64,000 bases of DNA from Bradyrhizobium sp. CCBAU 53338 (GTDB taxonomy: Bacteria; Pseudomonadota; Alphaproteobacteria; Rhizobiales; Xanthobacteraceae): positions 6,324,001-6,388,000 of the forward strand of contig NZ_CP030048.1 in NCBI RefSeq assembly GCF_015291665.1, in the 5' to 3' direction. This document shows positions 37,482-46,907 of this stretch, one piece after another. A program made the position numbers and the translations under genes. The notes under the pieces were generated by a model. That model was not told the DNA's origin, searched no databases, and was given only the letters and a program-made list of their open reading frames with translations. How positions within the stretch are numbered: the first letter of the stretch is position 1; every line of letters starts with the position of its first letter.

Positions 37482-37976
37482 ATGACCCCGCTCCGCGCCG
37501 GTATCCTTTCGGCCGTCGTCACGCTCGTGGCTGACCAAGCCTCCAAGTTGTGGCTGCTGAACGGGTTCGACCTCGCCCGCAAGGGCGTGGTCAAGGTGAC
37601 GCCGTTCTTCGACCTGGTGCTGGCCTGGAATATCGGGATCAGCTTCGGCTGGCTCCAGAACGACGGCCAGGCCGCGCAGCTCGCGCTGATGGCGGTGAAG
37701 GTCGTCGCGGTGATCGCGCTCGCGATCTGGATGGCGAGGTCGCAGACCCGGCTCGCCACCGTGGCGCTGGGGCTGATCATCGGCGGCGCCATCGGCAACG
37801 GCATCGACCGCCTGGTCTATGGCGCGGTGGTCGATTTCGCGCTATTCCACGTCGAAATCGGCGGAAATACCTATAATTGGTACGTCTTTAATCTGGCGGA
37901 TGCGGGCATCGTTGCTGGGGTGGCGGCCCTATTGTATGATTCCTTCCTGGGGGTACCCGCCGCAAAAGCGCCCTGA
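37482..37976 (+). CDS. lspA: lipoprotein signal peptidase (signal peptidase II)
   Basis: 164 residues, four membrane helices. Catalytic aspartates are in GNGIDRLVYGAVVDF and FNLADAGIVAG. Cleaves the signal peptides of diacylglyceryl-modified prolipoproteins at the inner membrane. Ten bases after ileS, the common ileS-lspA pair. Confidence 0.95.
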   Translation: MTPLRAGILSAVVTLVADQASKLWLLNGFDLARKGVVKVTPFFDLVLAWNIGISFGWLQNDGQAAQLALMAVKVVAVIALAIWMARSQTRLATVALGLIIGGAIGNGIDRLVYGAVVDFALFHVEIGGNTYNWYVFNLADAGIVAGVAALLYDSFLGVPAAKAP

Positions 37977-38101
37977 TCCCGGCCGATACGGACCGGCGGC
38001 GGAACCTTGCTTGGCGAGGCGTGGTCGCGCGAGACGCGGCAAGACTGGCACGGTCAGGACTGGCACGATCAAGACTGCCACAATATGGAACAGGTACAGG
38101 T

Positions 38102-38827
38102 ATGCGCAGCTTCGAGACCAGCGGTTCGATCGGTCGAGACTCCCGGCGGGGACTTTGGCTGGCGCTGAAATTGTCGGCCGTCGCGCTCGGCGTCGGTCTC
38201 GTCCTGTCGTCAGGTCCGGTCCGCGCCGGTGACGACGATGATGACGACGACAGGACCTTCGAAGAGAAGCTCATCGACAACCTGATGTCCGGCATCGGTG
38301 CAAAAGGCATGGATAGCAAGGGCATCGAGTACCGCGAGCGGTCGCCGCTGGTGGTGCCGCCCAAGCTCGATTTGCCACCGCCCAGCTCTGACGCCCAGAA
38401 CGCACCGAACTGGCCGAAGGATCCGGACGAGAAGCGCCGCAAGGAGGCCATCGCCGCGCGAAAGAAGGGGGGCCGCACCGGGGCAGAGGAGTACTGGAAA
38501 AATGCCCAGCCGCTGTCGCCCGCCGAGTTGAACGCCCATAAGACGGCTGCCGCCGATAGGACCAATGACCCGGTCCAGCCGGGCACCAACCCCGCTAACC
38601 CGACACTAAGTCCGTCCCAACTCGGTTTTACCGGCGGTCTGTGGAACATGATGACGGGCAACAAGAGCGAGTCCAAGCAATTCACCAGCGAGCCGCCGCG
38701 CCAATCGCTGGTCGAGCCGCCGCCGGGATACCAGACGCCTTCGCCGAACTACGCCTATGGCGCCGGAGAGGATAAGACGCGCCGAACCTATTTCGACGTT
38801 CGGTCCGGCAAGGAGAAGGAGCAATAA
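38102..38827 (+). CDS. exported or membrane-anchored Pro-rich protein, unknown function
   Basis: 241 residues from ATG 38102. The N-terminus has basic residues, then a hydrophobic stretch (LALKLSAVALGVGLVLSSG) ending VRA-G, a signal peptide. The mature part starts with a run of seven Asp, then FEEKLIDNLMSG, a Pro-rich segment (PPKLDLPPPSS) and ends TRRTYFDVRSGKEKEQ. No catalytic motif is seen. It stands between lspA and the M16 peptidase pair, so an envelope role is plausible. Confidence 0.65.
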   Translation: MRSFETSGSIGRDSRRGLWLALKLSAVALGVGLVLSSGPVRAGDDDDDDDRTFEEKLIDNLMSGIGAKGMDSKGIEYRERSPLVVPPKLDLPPPSSDAQNAPNWPKDPDEKRRKEAIAARKKGGRTGAEEYWKNAQPLSPAELNAHKTAAADRTNDPVQPGTNPANPTLSPSQLGFTGGLWNMMTGNKSESKQFTSEPPRQSLVEPPPGYQTPSPNYAYGAGEDKTRRTYFDVRSGKEKEQ

Positions 38828-39020
38828 GCTCCTTGTCGGTCGCACGCAGGCGCGGCCCGGCCGCAATCATCCGGTGTAGGCCGGATGCGGCATATGACCT
38901 ATTTTTAAGTACAACGCGACGGCGTTCTCTGCTTCGTGACCCGAAGCTCAACGCCGCGCGGTATAGCATGCCGTGCTTTCACGCCCGGACATCAGGGTCC
39001 AGGCCTTCACAAGGATCGTG

Positions 39021-40415
39021 ATGTCCTCACACCGATCGATTGCCTTTCTCTTCGCCGCGCTGCTCTCGACATCCGCCCTCGACGTCGGCAGCGCATTCGC
39101 CCAGACGACGGTCACTTCCGCACCGCCCGCCAGCTTCACGCTCAGCAACGGCCTTCAGGTCGTGGTGATCCCGGACCACCGAACGCCCGTGGTCACGGAG
39201 ATGATCTGGTACAAGGTCGGGTCGGCCGACGAGACGCCGGGCAAATCGGGACTTGCGCACTTCCTCGAACATCTGATGTTCAAGGGTACCTCGAAGCATC
39301 CTGTCGGCGAATTCTCCCAGACCGTGCTCCGCGTCGGCGGCAACGAGAACGCCTCGACCTCGGTCGACTACACCAACTACTACCAGCGGGTGCCGAAAGA
39401 GCAGCTCCCGACCATGATGGAGTTCGAGGCCGATCGCATGACCGGCCTGGTCCTCAAGGACGAGAACGTGCTGCCAGAGCGTGACGTCGTGCTCGAAGAG
39501 TACAACATGCGCGTCGCCAACAATCCGGACGCTCGGCTCAACGAGCAGATCATGGCCGCGCTCTACCTCAACCATCCCTATGGCCGGCCTGTGATCGGTT
39601 GGCACCAGGAGATCGAGAAGCTCGATCGCGAGGATGCGCTCGCCTTCTACCGCCGCTTCTACGCCCCGAACAACGCGATCCTGGTGATCGCCGGCGACGT
39701 CGAGGCCGCCGACGTGCGCCCTCTGGTCGAACGCAATTTCGGCCCGATCCCGGCCCAGCCGGCGATCCCCGCGCGCCGCGTTCGTCCGCAGGAGCCGGCC
39801 CCGGCGGCGCCGCGCACGGTGACGTTGGCTGACCCGCGCGTCGAGCAGCCGAGCGTTCGCCGCTATTACCTCGTGCCATCGGCGACGACGGCCGCGGCTG
39901 GCGAGAGCGCCGCGCTCGACGTGCTTGCGCAATTGATGGGCAGCGGCAGCAACTCCTATCTCTACCGCGCACTCGTGGTCGACAAGCCGCTCGCGGTCTC
40001 CGCCAGCGCCAGCTATTCCAGCATCTCGCTCGACCCGACCCAATTCGCGATCTCGGCCTCGCCGAAGTCGGGCGTCGGCTTCGCAGAGGTCGAGCAGGTC
40101 ATCGACGGCGTCATTGCCGACATCGCGCAGAACCCGATCCGCGCCGAGGATCTCGAGCGGGTCAAGACCCAGCTGATTGCGGAAGCGATCTACGCCCAGG
40201 ACAATCAGGCCGTGCTGGCACGCTGGTATGGCGGTGCACTGAGCACGGGTCTGTCGATCGAGGATATACGAAGCTGGCCCGACCGCATCCGCGCCGTCAC
40301 AGCCGAGCAGGTTCGCGCCGCCGCGCAGAGATGGCTCGAGAAGAAGCGCTCGGTGACCGGCTATCTGATCAAGGACACCACCACCGCCGCCAAGCGCGAG
40401 GAGAAGCGTTCGTGA
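39021..40415 (+). CDS. M16 family zinc peptidase, active subunit
   Basis: 464 residues with a signal peptide ending AFA-Q (about residue 28). The inverted zinc motif HxxEH is HFLEH at 80-84, with the downstream third-ligand Glu in ERDVVLEEYNMR. Periplasmic insulinase-like protease. Its TGA overlaps the GTG of the next gene, whose product lacks the motif: the two form the heterodimeric type known from sphingomonads and mitochondrial processing peptidase. ATG 39021 follows AAGGA. Confidence 0.93.
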   Translation: MSSHRSIAFLFAALLSTSALDVGSAFAQTTVTSAPPASFTLSNGLQVVVIPDHRTPVVTEMIWYKVGSADETPGKSGLAHFLEHLMFKGTSKHPVGEFSQTVLRVGGNENASTSVDYTNYYQRVPKEQLPTMMEFEADRMTGLVLKDENVLPERDVVLEEYNMRVANNPDARLNEQIMAALYLNHPYGRPVIGWHQEIEKLDREDALAFYRRFYAPNNAILVIAGDVEAADVRPLVERNFGPIPAQPAIPARRVRPQEPAPAAPRTVTLADPRVEQPSVRRYYLVPSATTAAAGESAALDVLAQLMGSGSNSYLYRALVVDKPLAVSASASYSSISLDPTQFAISASPKSGVGFAEVEQVIDGVIADIAQNPIRAEDLERVKTQLIAEAIYAQDNQAVLARWYGGALSTGLSIEDIRSWPDRIRAVTAEQVRAAAQRWLEKKRSVTGYLIKDTTTAAKREEKRS

Positions 40416-41785
40416 CCCATCCTTTCCTTCGCGCACGCCATTTCGCACTGTCCCTCGCCACCGGTGCGGCCATCGCATTTGCCTCGGTCTCGCCGTCGCA
40501 GGCGGCGGCAAAAATCCAGCGACTGGTCTCGCCCGGCGGCATCGAGGCCTGGTTCGTCCAAGACGCGACCGTGCCGCTGATCGCCATGGAATATTCCTTT
40601 GCCGGCGGCTCGGCGCAGGACCCCAAGGGCAAACCGGGCGTCGCCAATCTGGTCAGCGACCTCCTCGACGAGGGCTCGGGCGACCTCGATTCGAAGACAT
40701 TCCACGAGCGGCTCGACCGCCGTGCCATCGAGCTCTCCTTCAGCGCCACCCGCGACACCTTTCGCGGCAGCCTGCGCATGCTGCGCGACAACAAGGACGA
40801 GGCCTTCGACCTGCTGCGCTCCGCACTGACCTCGCCGCATTTCGACACGGTCGACGTCGAACGCATCCGTTCGCAGGTCATCTCGGGCCTGCGCCGCGAA
40901 AGCACGAATCCGACGTCGCTCGCGAGCCGTAAATTCCTGGAGATGACTTTCGGCGATCATCCCTACGGACGGCAGACCAACGGCTCGCTGGAGAGCGTGC
41001 CGACCATCACGATCGCCGATATGAAGGACTATGTCGGCCGCATCCTCGCCAAGGACACGCTGAAGGTCGCAGTCGTCGGCGACGTCGACCCGGCGACCCT
41101 GGGCAAGCTGCTCGATCACACCTTTGGCAGCTTGCCTGCCAAAGCCACCCTGGTGCCGGTCCCCGACGTCGAGGCAGCCAAGCCGCCGCAGCGCGCCTTC
41201 GTGCCGCTCGACGTGCCGCAAACCGTGATCACCTTCGGCGGTCCCGGCGTGATGCGCAACGATCCCAACTTCATGGCGGCTTATGTCGTCAACCACATCC
41301 TCGGCGGCGGCGGCCTGTCCTCGCGGCTTTATCACGAAGTCCGCGAGAAGCGCGGGCTGGCTTATTCGGTGTTCGAATCGTTGCTCTGGATGGAGCATTC
41401 GGGGATCTTCATCGGCAACACCGGCACCCGTGCCGACCGTGCCGGCGACACCATGGATGCCATCGAGAAGGAAGTGCGCCGCATGGCCGACGAGGGCCCG
41501 ACCCAGAAGGAGCTCGACGAAGCCAAGTCCTATCTCAAAGGCTCGCAGATGCTGGCGCTCGACACCTCCTCGAAGCTCGCACAGGCGCTGCTGCAATACC
41601 AACAGGACAAGCTGCCGATCGACTATATCGAGAAGCGCAACGCCATCGTCGACGCGGTGACGCTGGACGACGCGAAAGCCGCGGCCAAGCGGCTGTGGGG
41701 CCAGGGCCTCCTGACCGTCATCGTCGGCCGCGCCCCGCAGGCTGCCGCGCAGCCAGTTGCGGCACCGCCGACCAAGTCGAACTGA
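40412..41785 (+). CDS. M16 family peptidase, non-catalytic subunit
   Basis: 457 residues from GTG 40412, overlapping the active subunit's stop. The signal peptide ends SQA-A. The position of HxxEH reads VANLVSDLLDEGS, so no zinc site, but the glycine-rich loop that grips substrate in the partner, GGGGLSSRLYHEVREKRGLAY, is kept (read in parts). Expected to complete the active site chamber with the upstream subunit. Confidence 0.92.
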   Translation: MTHPFLRARHFALSLATGAAIAFASVSPSQAAAKIQRLVSPGGIEAWFVQDATVPLIAMEYSFAGGSAQDPKGKPGVANLVSDLLDEGSGDLDSKTFHERLDRRAIELSFSATRDTFRGSLRMLRDNKDEAFDLLRSALTSPHFDTVDVERIRSQVISGLRRESTNPTSLASRKFLEMTFGDHPYGRQTNGSLESVPTITIADMKDYVGRILAKDTLKVAVVGDVDPATLGKLLDHTFGSLPAKATLVPVPDVEAAKPPQRAFVPLDVPQTVITFGGPGVMRNDPNFMAAYVVNHILGGGGLSSRLYHEVREKRGLAYSVFESLLWMEHSGIFIGNTGTRADRAGDTMDAIEKEVRRMADEGPTQKELDEAKSYLKGSQMLALDTSSKLAQALLQYQQDKLPIDYIEKRNAIVDAVTLDDAKAAAKRLWGQGLLTVIVGRAPQAAAQPVAAPPTKSN

Positions 41786-41803
41786 CGCGGGCTAAATTTC
41801 CTG

Positions 41804-41828
41804 GGATGGCCGGGCTTGTCCCGGCCAT
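41804..41828. repeat. REP-type palindrome
   Basis: GATGGCCGGG/CCCGGCCATC ten-base arms around CTTGT; a near copy of the 13190-13212 element. Located just after the M16 pair and possibly serving as its terminator. Confidence 0.75.
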
Positions 41829-41902
41829 CTGCGTTTCCACCATCCACCATTGCCGAATATGGATGTTCCGCGATATGTCGTGACATCACGAATGGTGCCA
41901 TC

Positions 41903-42319
41903 ATGCTGCGGATATCCCGCGATCTCGTCATCGACGAGGACGACATCGAGATCGGCTTCGTCCGCGCCTCCGGCCCGGGCGGGCAGAACGTCAACAAGGT
42001 CTCGACCTCGGCGCAATTGCGCTTCGACACGCGCAAGCTGATCATCCCGGAAGATGCGGCGATACGTCTCGCCCGCATCGCCGGCCAGCGCATGACCAAG
42101 GACGGCGTCATCGTGATCCATGCCCAGCGCTTCCGCACCCAGGAGCGCAACCGGCAGGACGCCATCGACCGGCTCGTCGAGATCCTGACTGAGGCGATGA
42201 TCCGGCCGACACCGCGCCGCGCGACACGTCCGACCTTCGCTTCCAAGCAACGCCGGCTCGACGGCAAGAAGCGCCGCAGCGACGTCAAGGCCGGCCGCGG
42301 CGGTCGCTTCGACGACTGA
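41903..42319 (+). CDS. arfB: alternative ribosome-rescue factor ArfB (YaeJ-type peptidyl-tRNA hydrolase)
   Basis: 138 residues. The GGQ motif at 26-28 sits in VRASGPGGQNVNKVST, and the basic C-terminal tail (KRRSDVKAGRGGRF) inserts into the empty mRNA channel of stalled ribosomes. ATG 41903 is preferred because the extension upstream is REP-adjacent sequence with no family match. Confidence 0.92.
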   Translation: MLRISRDLVIDEDDIEIGFVRASGPGGQNVNKVSTSAQLRFDTRKLIIPEDAAIRLARIAGQRMTKDGVIVIHAQRFRTQERNRQDAIDRLVEILTEAMIRPTPRRATRPTFASKQRRLDGKKRRSDVKAGRGGRFDD

Positions 42320-42424
42320 GAAGCCGTTCCGGAGCAACCGGCATGTGGGCATCCAGGACTTGCCTCATGCAATTGTGCGCGGGCGGGACTAAATTGAGCG
42401 CCCGAACGCCCTTCGAGTCGCACC

Positions 42425-44239
42425 ATGCCCGTCCGCCAATTGCCAGAGCAAGTCGTCAACCGCATCGCCGCCGGCGAGGTGGTCGAGCGGCCGGCGAGCG
42501 TGGTCAAGGAACTCGTCGAGAACGCAATCGATGCCGGCGCGAGCCGGATCGACGTCTTCACCGATGGCGGCGGGCGGCGGCGGATCGGCATCACCGATGA
42601 CGGCAGTGGGATGACCGCAAAGGACCTTGCGCTCGCGGTCGAGCGCCACGCCACCTCCAAGCTCGACGACGAAGATTTGCTCCAGATCCGCACGCTCGGG
42701 TTCCGCGGTGAGGCGCTGCCCTCGATCGGCTCGGTGGCACGTCTGTCCATCACCACGCGGCATTCGAGCGAGCCGCATGCCTGGGCGCTCGGCGTCGAGG
42801 GCGGCGAGAAATCAGAGATCATGCCGGCGGCGCTCGCGCATGGCACCCGTGTCGAGGTCAACGATCTCTTCTACGCGACGCCGGCGCGGCTGAAGTTCTT
42901 GAAAACCGATCGCACTGAGGCGGAGGCGATCCGCGAGGTGGTGCGGCGGCTCGCGATGGCAATGCCTGATATCGCCTTCACGCTCGCAGGCGAGGAGCGC
43001 GCGCCGGTGACCTGGGCCGCGGCGTTGCCCGGCGCAGCGGGGCGGCTGACACGGCTCGGCGACATCCTGGGCGCGGAGTTCCGCAGCCATGCTTTCGAGG
43101 TCCATGCCGAGCGCGAGGGTGTCGTCGTCTCCGGCTATGCCGCAGCACCGGCGCTGACCAAGGCCAACGCGCTCGGGCAATATCTCTTCGTCAACGGCCG
43201 CCCGGTGCGCGACAAGCTGATCCTCGGCGCGGTGCGCGGGGCCTATGCCGACTACCTGCCGCGCGACCGCCATCCGGTGCTGGCGCTGTTCGTCACGCTC
43301 GACCCGCGCGAGGTCGACGCCAACGTGCATCCAGCCAAGACCGAGGTGCGCTTCCGCGACGCCGGCCTCGTGCGCGCGCTGATCGTGCACGGGCTGAAGG
43401 AGGGTCTCGCACGCGAGGGCCGCCGCACCGCCGCCAATGGTGGCGAGAGCGCCTTGTCATCATTCCGGCCCGCCTTCACGGCGCCGCGTCCGGCAGGCTG
43501 GGACTGGCGCATCTCGCCGTCCGCTCCGGCCGCGCCGATGCCGTCATTCGAGGGCTTGGCCACGCCCGCCTTCGCCGAGCGCGCGCAGGCTGCGTTCGAT
43601 GTCGGCGCGCCGAGCGCGGACATCAGGTTCGAGGCGCAGCCGGTGACCGATCTCGTCGATCGCCCGCTCGGCGCGGCACGCACGCAGCTCCACGAGACCT
43701 ATATCGTGTCGCAGACCCGCGACGGATTGATCATCGTCGACCAGCATGCCGCGCATGAGCGCATCGTCTATGAACGGCTGAAGGCCTCGCTCGCCGCGAA
43801 CGGCGTGCAGCGGCAGATTCTCTTGATCCCCGAGATCGTCGAGATGGACGAGGCGACTGTGGAACGGCTGCTCGAGCGCAGCGAAGAGCTGGCCTCGTTC
43901 GGCCTTGCGATCGAATCCTTCGGCCCTGGCGCGGTCGCGGTGCGCGAGACGCCGTCGCTGCTGGGCAAGACCAACGCCGGCGGCCTGCTGCGCGATCTCT
44001 CAGAGCACATGGCCGAATGGGACGAGGCGCTGCCGCTGGAACGCCGGCTGATGCATGTCGCCGCCACCATGGCCTGCCACGGCTCGGTGCGCGCCGGCCG
44101 ACGGCTGCGGCCCGAGGAGATGAATGCCCTGCTGCGCGAGATGGAGGAGACGCCGAACTCGGGCCAGTGCAATCATGGCCGGCCGACTTATGTCGAGCTG
44201 AAGCTCGCCGATGTGGAGAAGCTGTTCGGGCGGCGATGA
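42425..44239 (+). CDS. mutL: DNA mismatch repair protein MutL
   Basis: 604 residues. GHKL ATPase motifs: ELVENAIDAGAS (motif I), DDGSGM (motif II), TLGFRGEALPSIGSV (motif III). A variable linker at about 340-410 precedes the C-terminal dimerisation domain. It lacks a clear DQHAxxERxxxE endonuclease motif of the active type: DQHAAHERIVYERLK is present and nearly matches, so nicking activity cannot be excluded. Converges on rsmD with one base between stops. Confidence 0.94.
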   Translation: MPVRQLPEQVVNRIAAGEVVERPASVVKELVENAIDAGASRIDVFTDGGGRRRIGITDDGSGMTAKDLALAVERHATSKLDDEDLLQIRTLGFRGEALPSIGSVARLSITTRHSSEPHAWALGVEGGEKSEIMPAALAHGTRVEVNDLFYATPARLKFLKTDRTEAEAIREVVRRLAMAMPDIAFTLAGEERAPVTWAAALPGAAGRLTRLGDILGAEFRSHAFEVHAEREGVVVSGYAAAPALTKANALGQYLFVNGRPVRDKLILGAVRGAYADYLPRDRHPVLALFVTLDPREVDANVHPAKTEVRFRDAGLVRALIVHGLKEGLAREGRRTAANGGESALSSFRPAFTAPRPAGWDWRISPSAPAAPMPSFEGLATPAFAERAQAAFDVGAPSADIRFEAQPVTDLVDRPLGAARTQLHETYIVSQTRDGLIIVDQHAAHERIVYERLKASLAANGVQRQILLIPEIVEMDEATVERLLERSEELASFGLAIESFGPGAVAVRETPSLLGKTNAGGLLRDLSEHMAEWDEALPLERRLMHVAATMACHGSVRAGRRLRPEEMNALLREMEETPNSGQCNHGRPTYVELKLADVEKLFGRR

Positions 44240-44240
44240 A

Positions 44241-44798
44241 CTACGCGTTGCGCTTCAAGAACACGAACTCCGTGTCGTCATACGCGCGCCGCTCCAATTC
44301 CTCAAATCCTTCCGGCGCCGCGAACTGCGCGGCTTTCGCCTCTTCCACCACCAGCAACGCACCCGGCGTCAGCCAGCCGCCGTCACGCAAGGACGCCAGC
44401 GCCTTCTCCGCAAAGCCCTTGCCATAGGGCGGATCGAGAAACACCAGCGAGAACGGTTCGACCGGATGCGCGGGGCCGAGATCGGTCGCGTCGCGGCGAT
44501 AGACTTTTGTGACGCCGCCGAGGCCGAGCGCCTCCACGTTGTTGCGGAGCAGCGCGCGCGCCTCGGCGCCGTTGTCCACGAACAGCGTGAACTTTGCGCC
44601 GCGCGAGGACGCCTCGATGCCCAGCGCGCCGGTGCCGGCGAAGAGATCGAGCACGCGCGCGTCCTCGATCGGATTGTCATAGGCATGCACGAGGATGTTG
44701 AACACGGACTCGCGCAGGCGATCCGCCGTGGGACGGATGTCGCGCGAGGACGGTGAGGCGAGATTGCGCCCCTTCAAGCGACCGCCGACCACGCGCAT
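44241..44798 (-). CDS. rsmD: 16S rRNA (guanine(966)-N2)-methyltransferase RsmD
   Basis: 185 residues. Starts MRVVGGRLKGRNL with the RPTADRLRESVFNIL segment, SAM motif VLDLFAGTGALGIEA and catalytic DPPYGKG. Methylates G966 in the small subunit RNA. Starts one base after the stop of the pseudouridine synthase gene, a common rsmD partner. Confidence 0.95.
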   Translation of the reverse strand: MRVVGGRLKGRNLASPSSRDIRPTADRLRESVFNILVHAYDNPIEDARVLDLFAGTGALGIEASSRGAKFTLFVDNGAEARALLRNNVEALGLGGVTKVYRRDATDLGPAHPVEPFSLVFLDPPYGKGFAEKALASLRDGGWLTPGALLVVEEAKAAQFAAPEGFEELERRAYDDTEFVFLKRNA

Positions 44799-44799
44799 G

Positions 44800-46788
44800 C
44801 TACTCGTCCCGCGGCGTCAAATCGCGCTTGCCGTGATAGCCGCGCTTGGGACGGCGCGGCGGGCCGTAGCCGTTGGCCTCTTCCTCGTTGCGCTCGCGCG
44901 CCTCGTCGCTGCCGGTGCGCTGCACCAGCACGCGGCGGCCCTTGCGGTCGGCGATCACAGCGCGCTTGGACGTCTTCTCGCCCTCGCCTGACGACTTCTT
45001 CGGCACGTCGAACTGCGCGCCCGACTTCTCGATCACCTTGTCGCCGAGCTGCTCGCGCAGCACGCGGGCGCGGATTTCCTCGACCTGCCCCTCGGGGACT
45101 TCGCCGAGCTGGAACGGACCGTAGGAGACGCGGATCAGGCGGTTCACCTCGAGCCCGAGATGGGCGCAGACGTTGCGCACCTCGCGGTTTTTGCCTTCGC
45201 GGATCGCGAACACCAGCCAGACATTGGCGCCCTGATCGCGCTCCAGCGTCGCTTCGATCGGACCGTACTTGACCCCCTCGACCTCGATGCCGTCCTTGAG
45301 CTGGTCGAGCTGAGCCTGGGTGATGTCGCCGTGGGCGCGGACGCGGTAGCGGCGCAGCCAGCCGGTGTCAGGCAGCTCGAGCGTGCGCGCGAGGCCGCCG
45401 TCATTGGTGAGCAGCAAGAGGCCCTCGGTGTTGAAGTCGAGCCGGCCGATCGAGATCAGGCGCGGCAGGCCTTCGGGCAGATTGTCGAACACGGTCGGAC
45501 GCCCCTCCGGGTCGTCATGCGTCGTCATCAGCCCGCGCGGCTTGTGATAGAGGAACAGCCGCGTGCGCTCGCGCTCTGGCAACGGCTTGCCGTCGACCAG
45601 GACGACGTCGTTCCTGGTGATGTCGAGCGCCGGCGAGTTGATCACGCGGCCATTGACGGTGACGCGGCCTTGCGTGACCATCTCCTCGGCATCCCTGCGC
45701 GAAGCGAGGCCCGCACGCGCCAGTGCCTTGGCGATGCGCTCGCCTTCCTTCTTCGGCTTCGGCGCTTCCTCGCGGCGCGGCCGTCCTTCGAAATCACGCT
45801 CGCGCGCACGATAGGCGCCGCGGCCGCCGAAGGCCGGGCGCTTCTCGAAGATCCTGCTCTCGTCTTCGTTGTCACGGCGCGGACGATCGCCGAAGCGACC
45901 TTCGCTGCGCGGATGCTCGTGCCAGTCGGAGCGCCCCTCGGGGCGCTCACGCGGGCGGTCGAATTTGGGGCGGTCACGGAACGGGCGATCGCCCGATGCA
46001 CGATCATCGCGCGAGCGCGAGAAGCGCGGACGGTCGTCACCGCGGCCGCCGTCGCGACGGTCGTCACGCTTCTGCCAGGGCTTGTCCTCGCCGCGATCGC
46101 GGCCGCCAAAATCCTTGCGCGGGCCGCGATCCGGTGCGCCTCGCGAAAACTTTCGTTCGCCGTCGAACTTGCGCTCCGGACGCTCGCCACGCGGCGCGCG
46201 ATCGCCGCGATCGAAATTCGGGCGGTCGCCACGGGGCTTGAAGCTGCGCTCGCCACGATCCTCGCGCGGGCCGCGATCCGGCCCGCCGCGCGAAAACTTG
46301 CGTTCGCCGTCGAACTTGCGCTCCGGACGGTCGCCGCGCGGCGCATAGGGCCGCTTGTCGCCGAACTTCTTGTCGCCGAAGCGACCTGCCGGACGAGCGT
46401 CATCGCGATCCCTGCGCGGCGGACGGTCGTCGCGGCCATGGGACGGACGATCACCGCGCGGCTTGAAGGAGCGCTTCTCGCCATCGCGCGGTCCGCGATC
46501 GGAGAAGGGGCGGTCGCCACGCGGCTTGAAGCTGCGCTCGCCGCGACCCTCGCCACCGCGATCGTCGCGCTTGAAGCGTGGACGGTCGGAAAAATCGCGG
46601 CGCGGCGCATCGCCCTCCTCGCGGCGGCGGAAGGGACGGCTGTCGCGGTCGCCCCGCCCCTCGCTCTTGCCCTCGAAGCCGCGCTTGGCGAATTTCTTCT
46701 CGGGGCCGCGCGGCTTGCCGCTGCGGCCGCCTTTGGCCGGGCCTCGCCGGCCGCGGGAATCGTTGTCTTTGTCGCTGTCGCGAGGCAT
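44800..46788 (-). CDS. RsuA/RluB-family pseudouridine synthase with a long Arg/Asp/Gly-rich N-terminal extension
   Basis: 662 residues, about twice the usual size. Residues 1-346 are low complexity, made of RGDRP, RKFDGERKFSRG, RDDR and GDRP blocks in imperfect tandem, almost certainly disordered and RNA-binding. The enzyme starts at about 347: S4 domain (ERIAKALARAGLASRRDAEE), then the synthase with catalytic Asp near 451 in GRLDFNTEGLLLL. A second basic tail follows. RluB-type enzymes modify U2605 of 23S rRNA. Long antisense frames over the extension are codon-bias artefacts. Confidence 0.88.
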   Translation of the reverse strand: MPRDSDKDNDSRGRRGPAKGGRSGKPRGPEKKFAKRGFEGKSEGRGDRDSRPFRRREEGDAPRRDFSDRPRFKRDDRGGEGRGERSFKPRGDRPFSDRGPRDGEKRSFKPRGDRPSHGRDDRPPRRDRDDARPAGRFGDKKFGDKRPYAPRGDRPERKFDGERKFSRGGPDRGPREDRGERSFKPRGDRPNFDRGDRAPRGERPERKFDGERKFSRGAPDRGPRKDFGGRDRGEDKPWQKRDDRRDGGRGDDRPRFSRSRDDRASGDRPFRDRPKFDRPRERPEGRSDWHEHPRSEGRFGDRPRRDNEDESRIFEKRPAFGGRGAYRARERDFEGRPRREEAPKPKKEGERIAKALARAGLASRRDAEEMVTQGRVTVNGRVINSPALDITRNDVVLVDGKPLPERERTRLFLYHKPRGLMTTHDDPEGRPTVFDNLPEGLPRLISIGRLDFNTEGLLLLTNDGGLARTLELPDTGWLRRYRVRAHGDITQAQLDQLKDGIEVEGVKYGPIEATLERDQGANVWLVFAIREGKNREVRNVCAHLGLEVNRLIRVSYGPFQLGEVPEGQVEEIRARVLREQLGDKVIEKSGAQFDVPKKSSGEGEKTSKRAVIADRKGRRVLVQRTGSDEARERNEEEANGYGPPRRPKRGYHGKRDLTPRDE
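46117..46343. repeat. coding tandem repeat in the pseudouridine synthase extension
   Basis: About 80 bases at 46117-46196 recur with few changes at 46264-46343, encoding two copies of RPERKFDGERKFSRG plus flanks, a period of 147 bases. Shorter related blocks continue to about 46700. Confidence 0.75.
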
Positions 46789-46907
46789 GAATGATCTCAC
46801 TCAGGGGATGGCCGTTGGCATTGTGCGCGCTCGTTCCGAGCCGCATGCTCAGGCAAAATCGGTTAAGCACTTCTGCTGAAGGCGCAGCTACTAGCAGGTT
46901 TCTTCGG

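Noticed and set aside
45160..46794. 544-codon plus-strand open frame opposite the pseudouridine synthase extension
   Set aside because: It mirrors the repetitive GC-rich extension and has Ala/Arg low complexity; the sense frame joins a complete S4-synthase enzyme.
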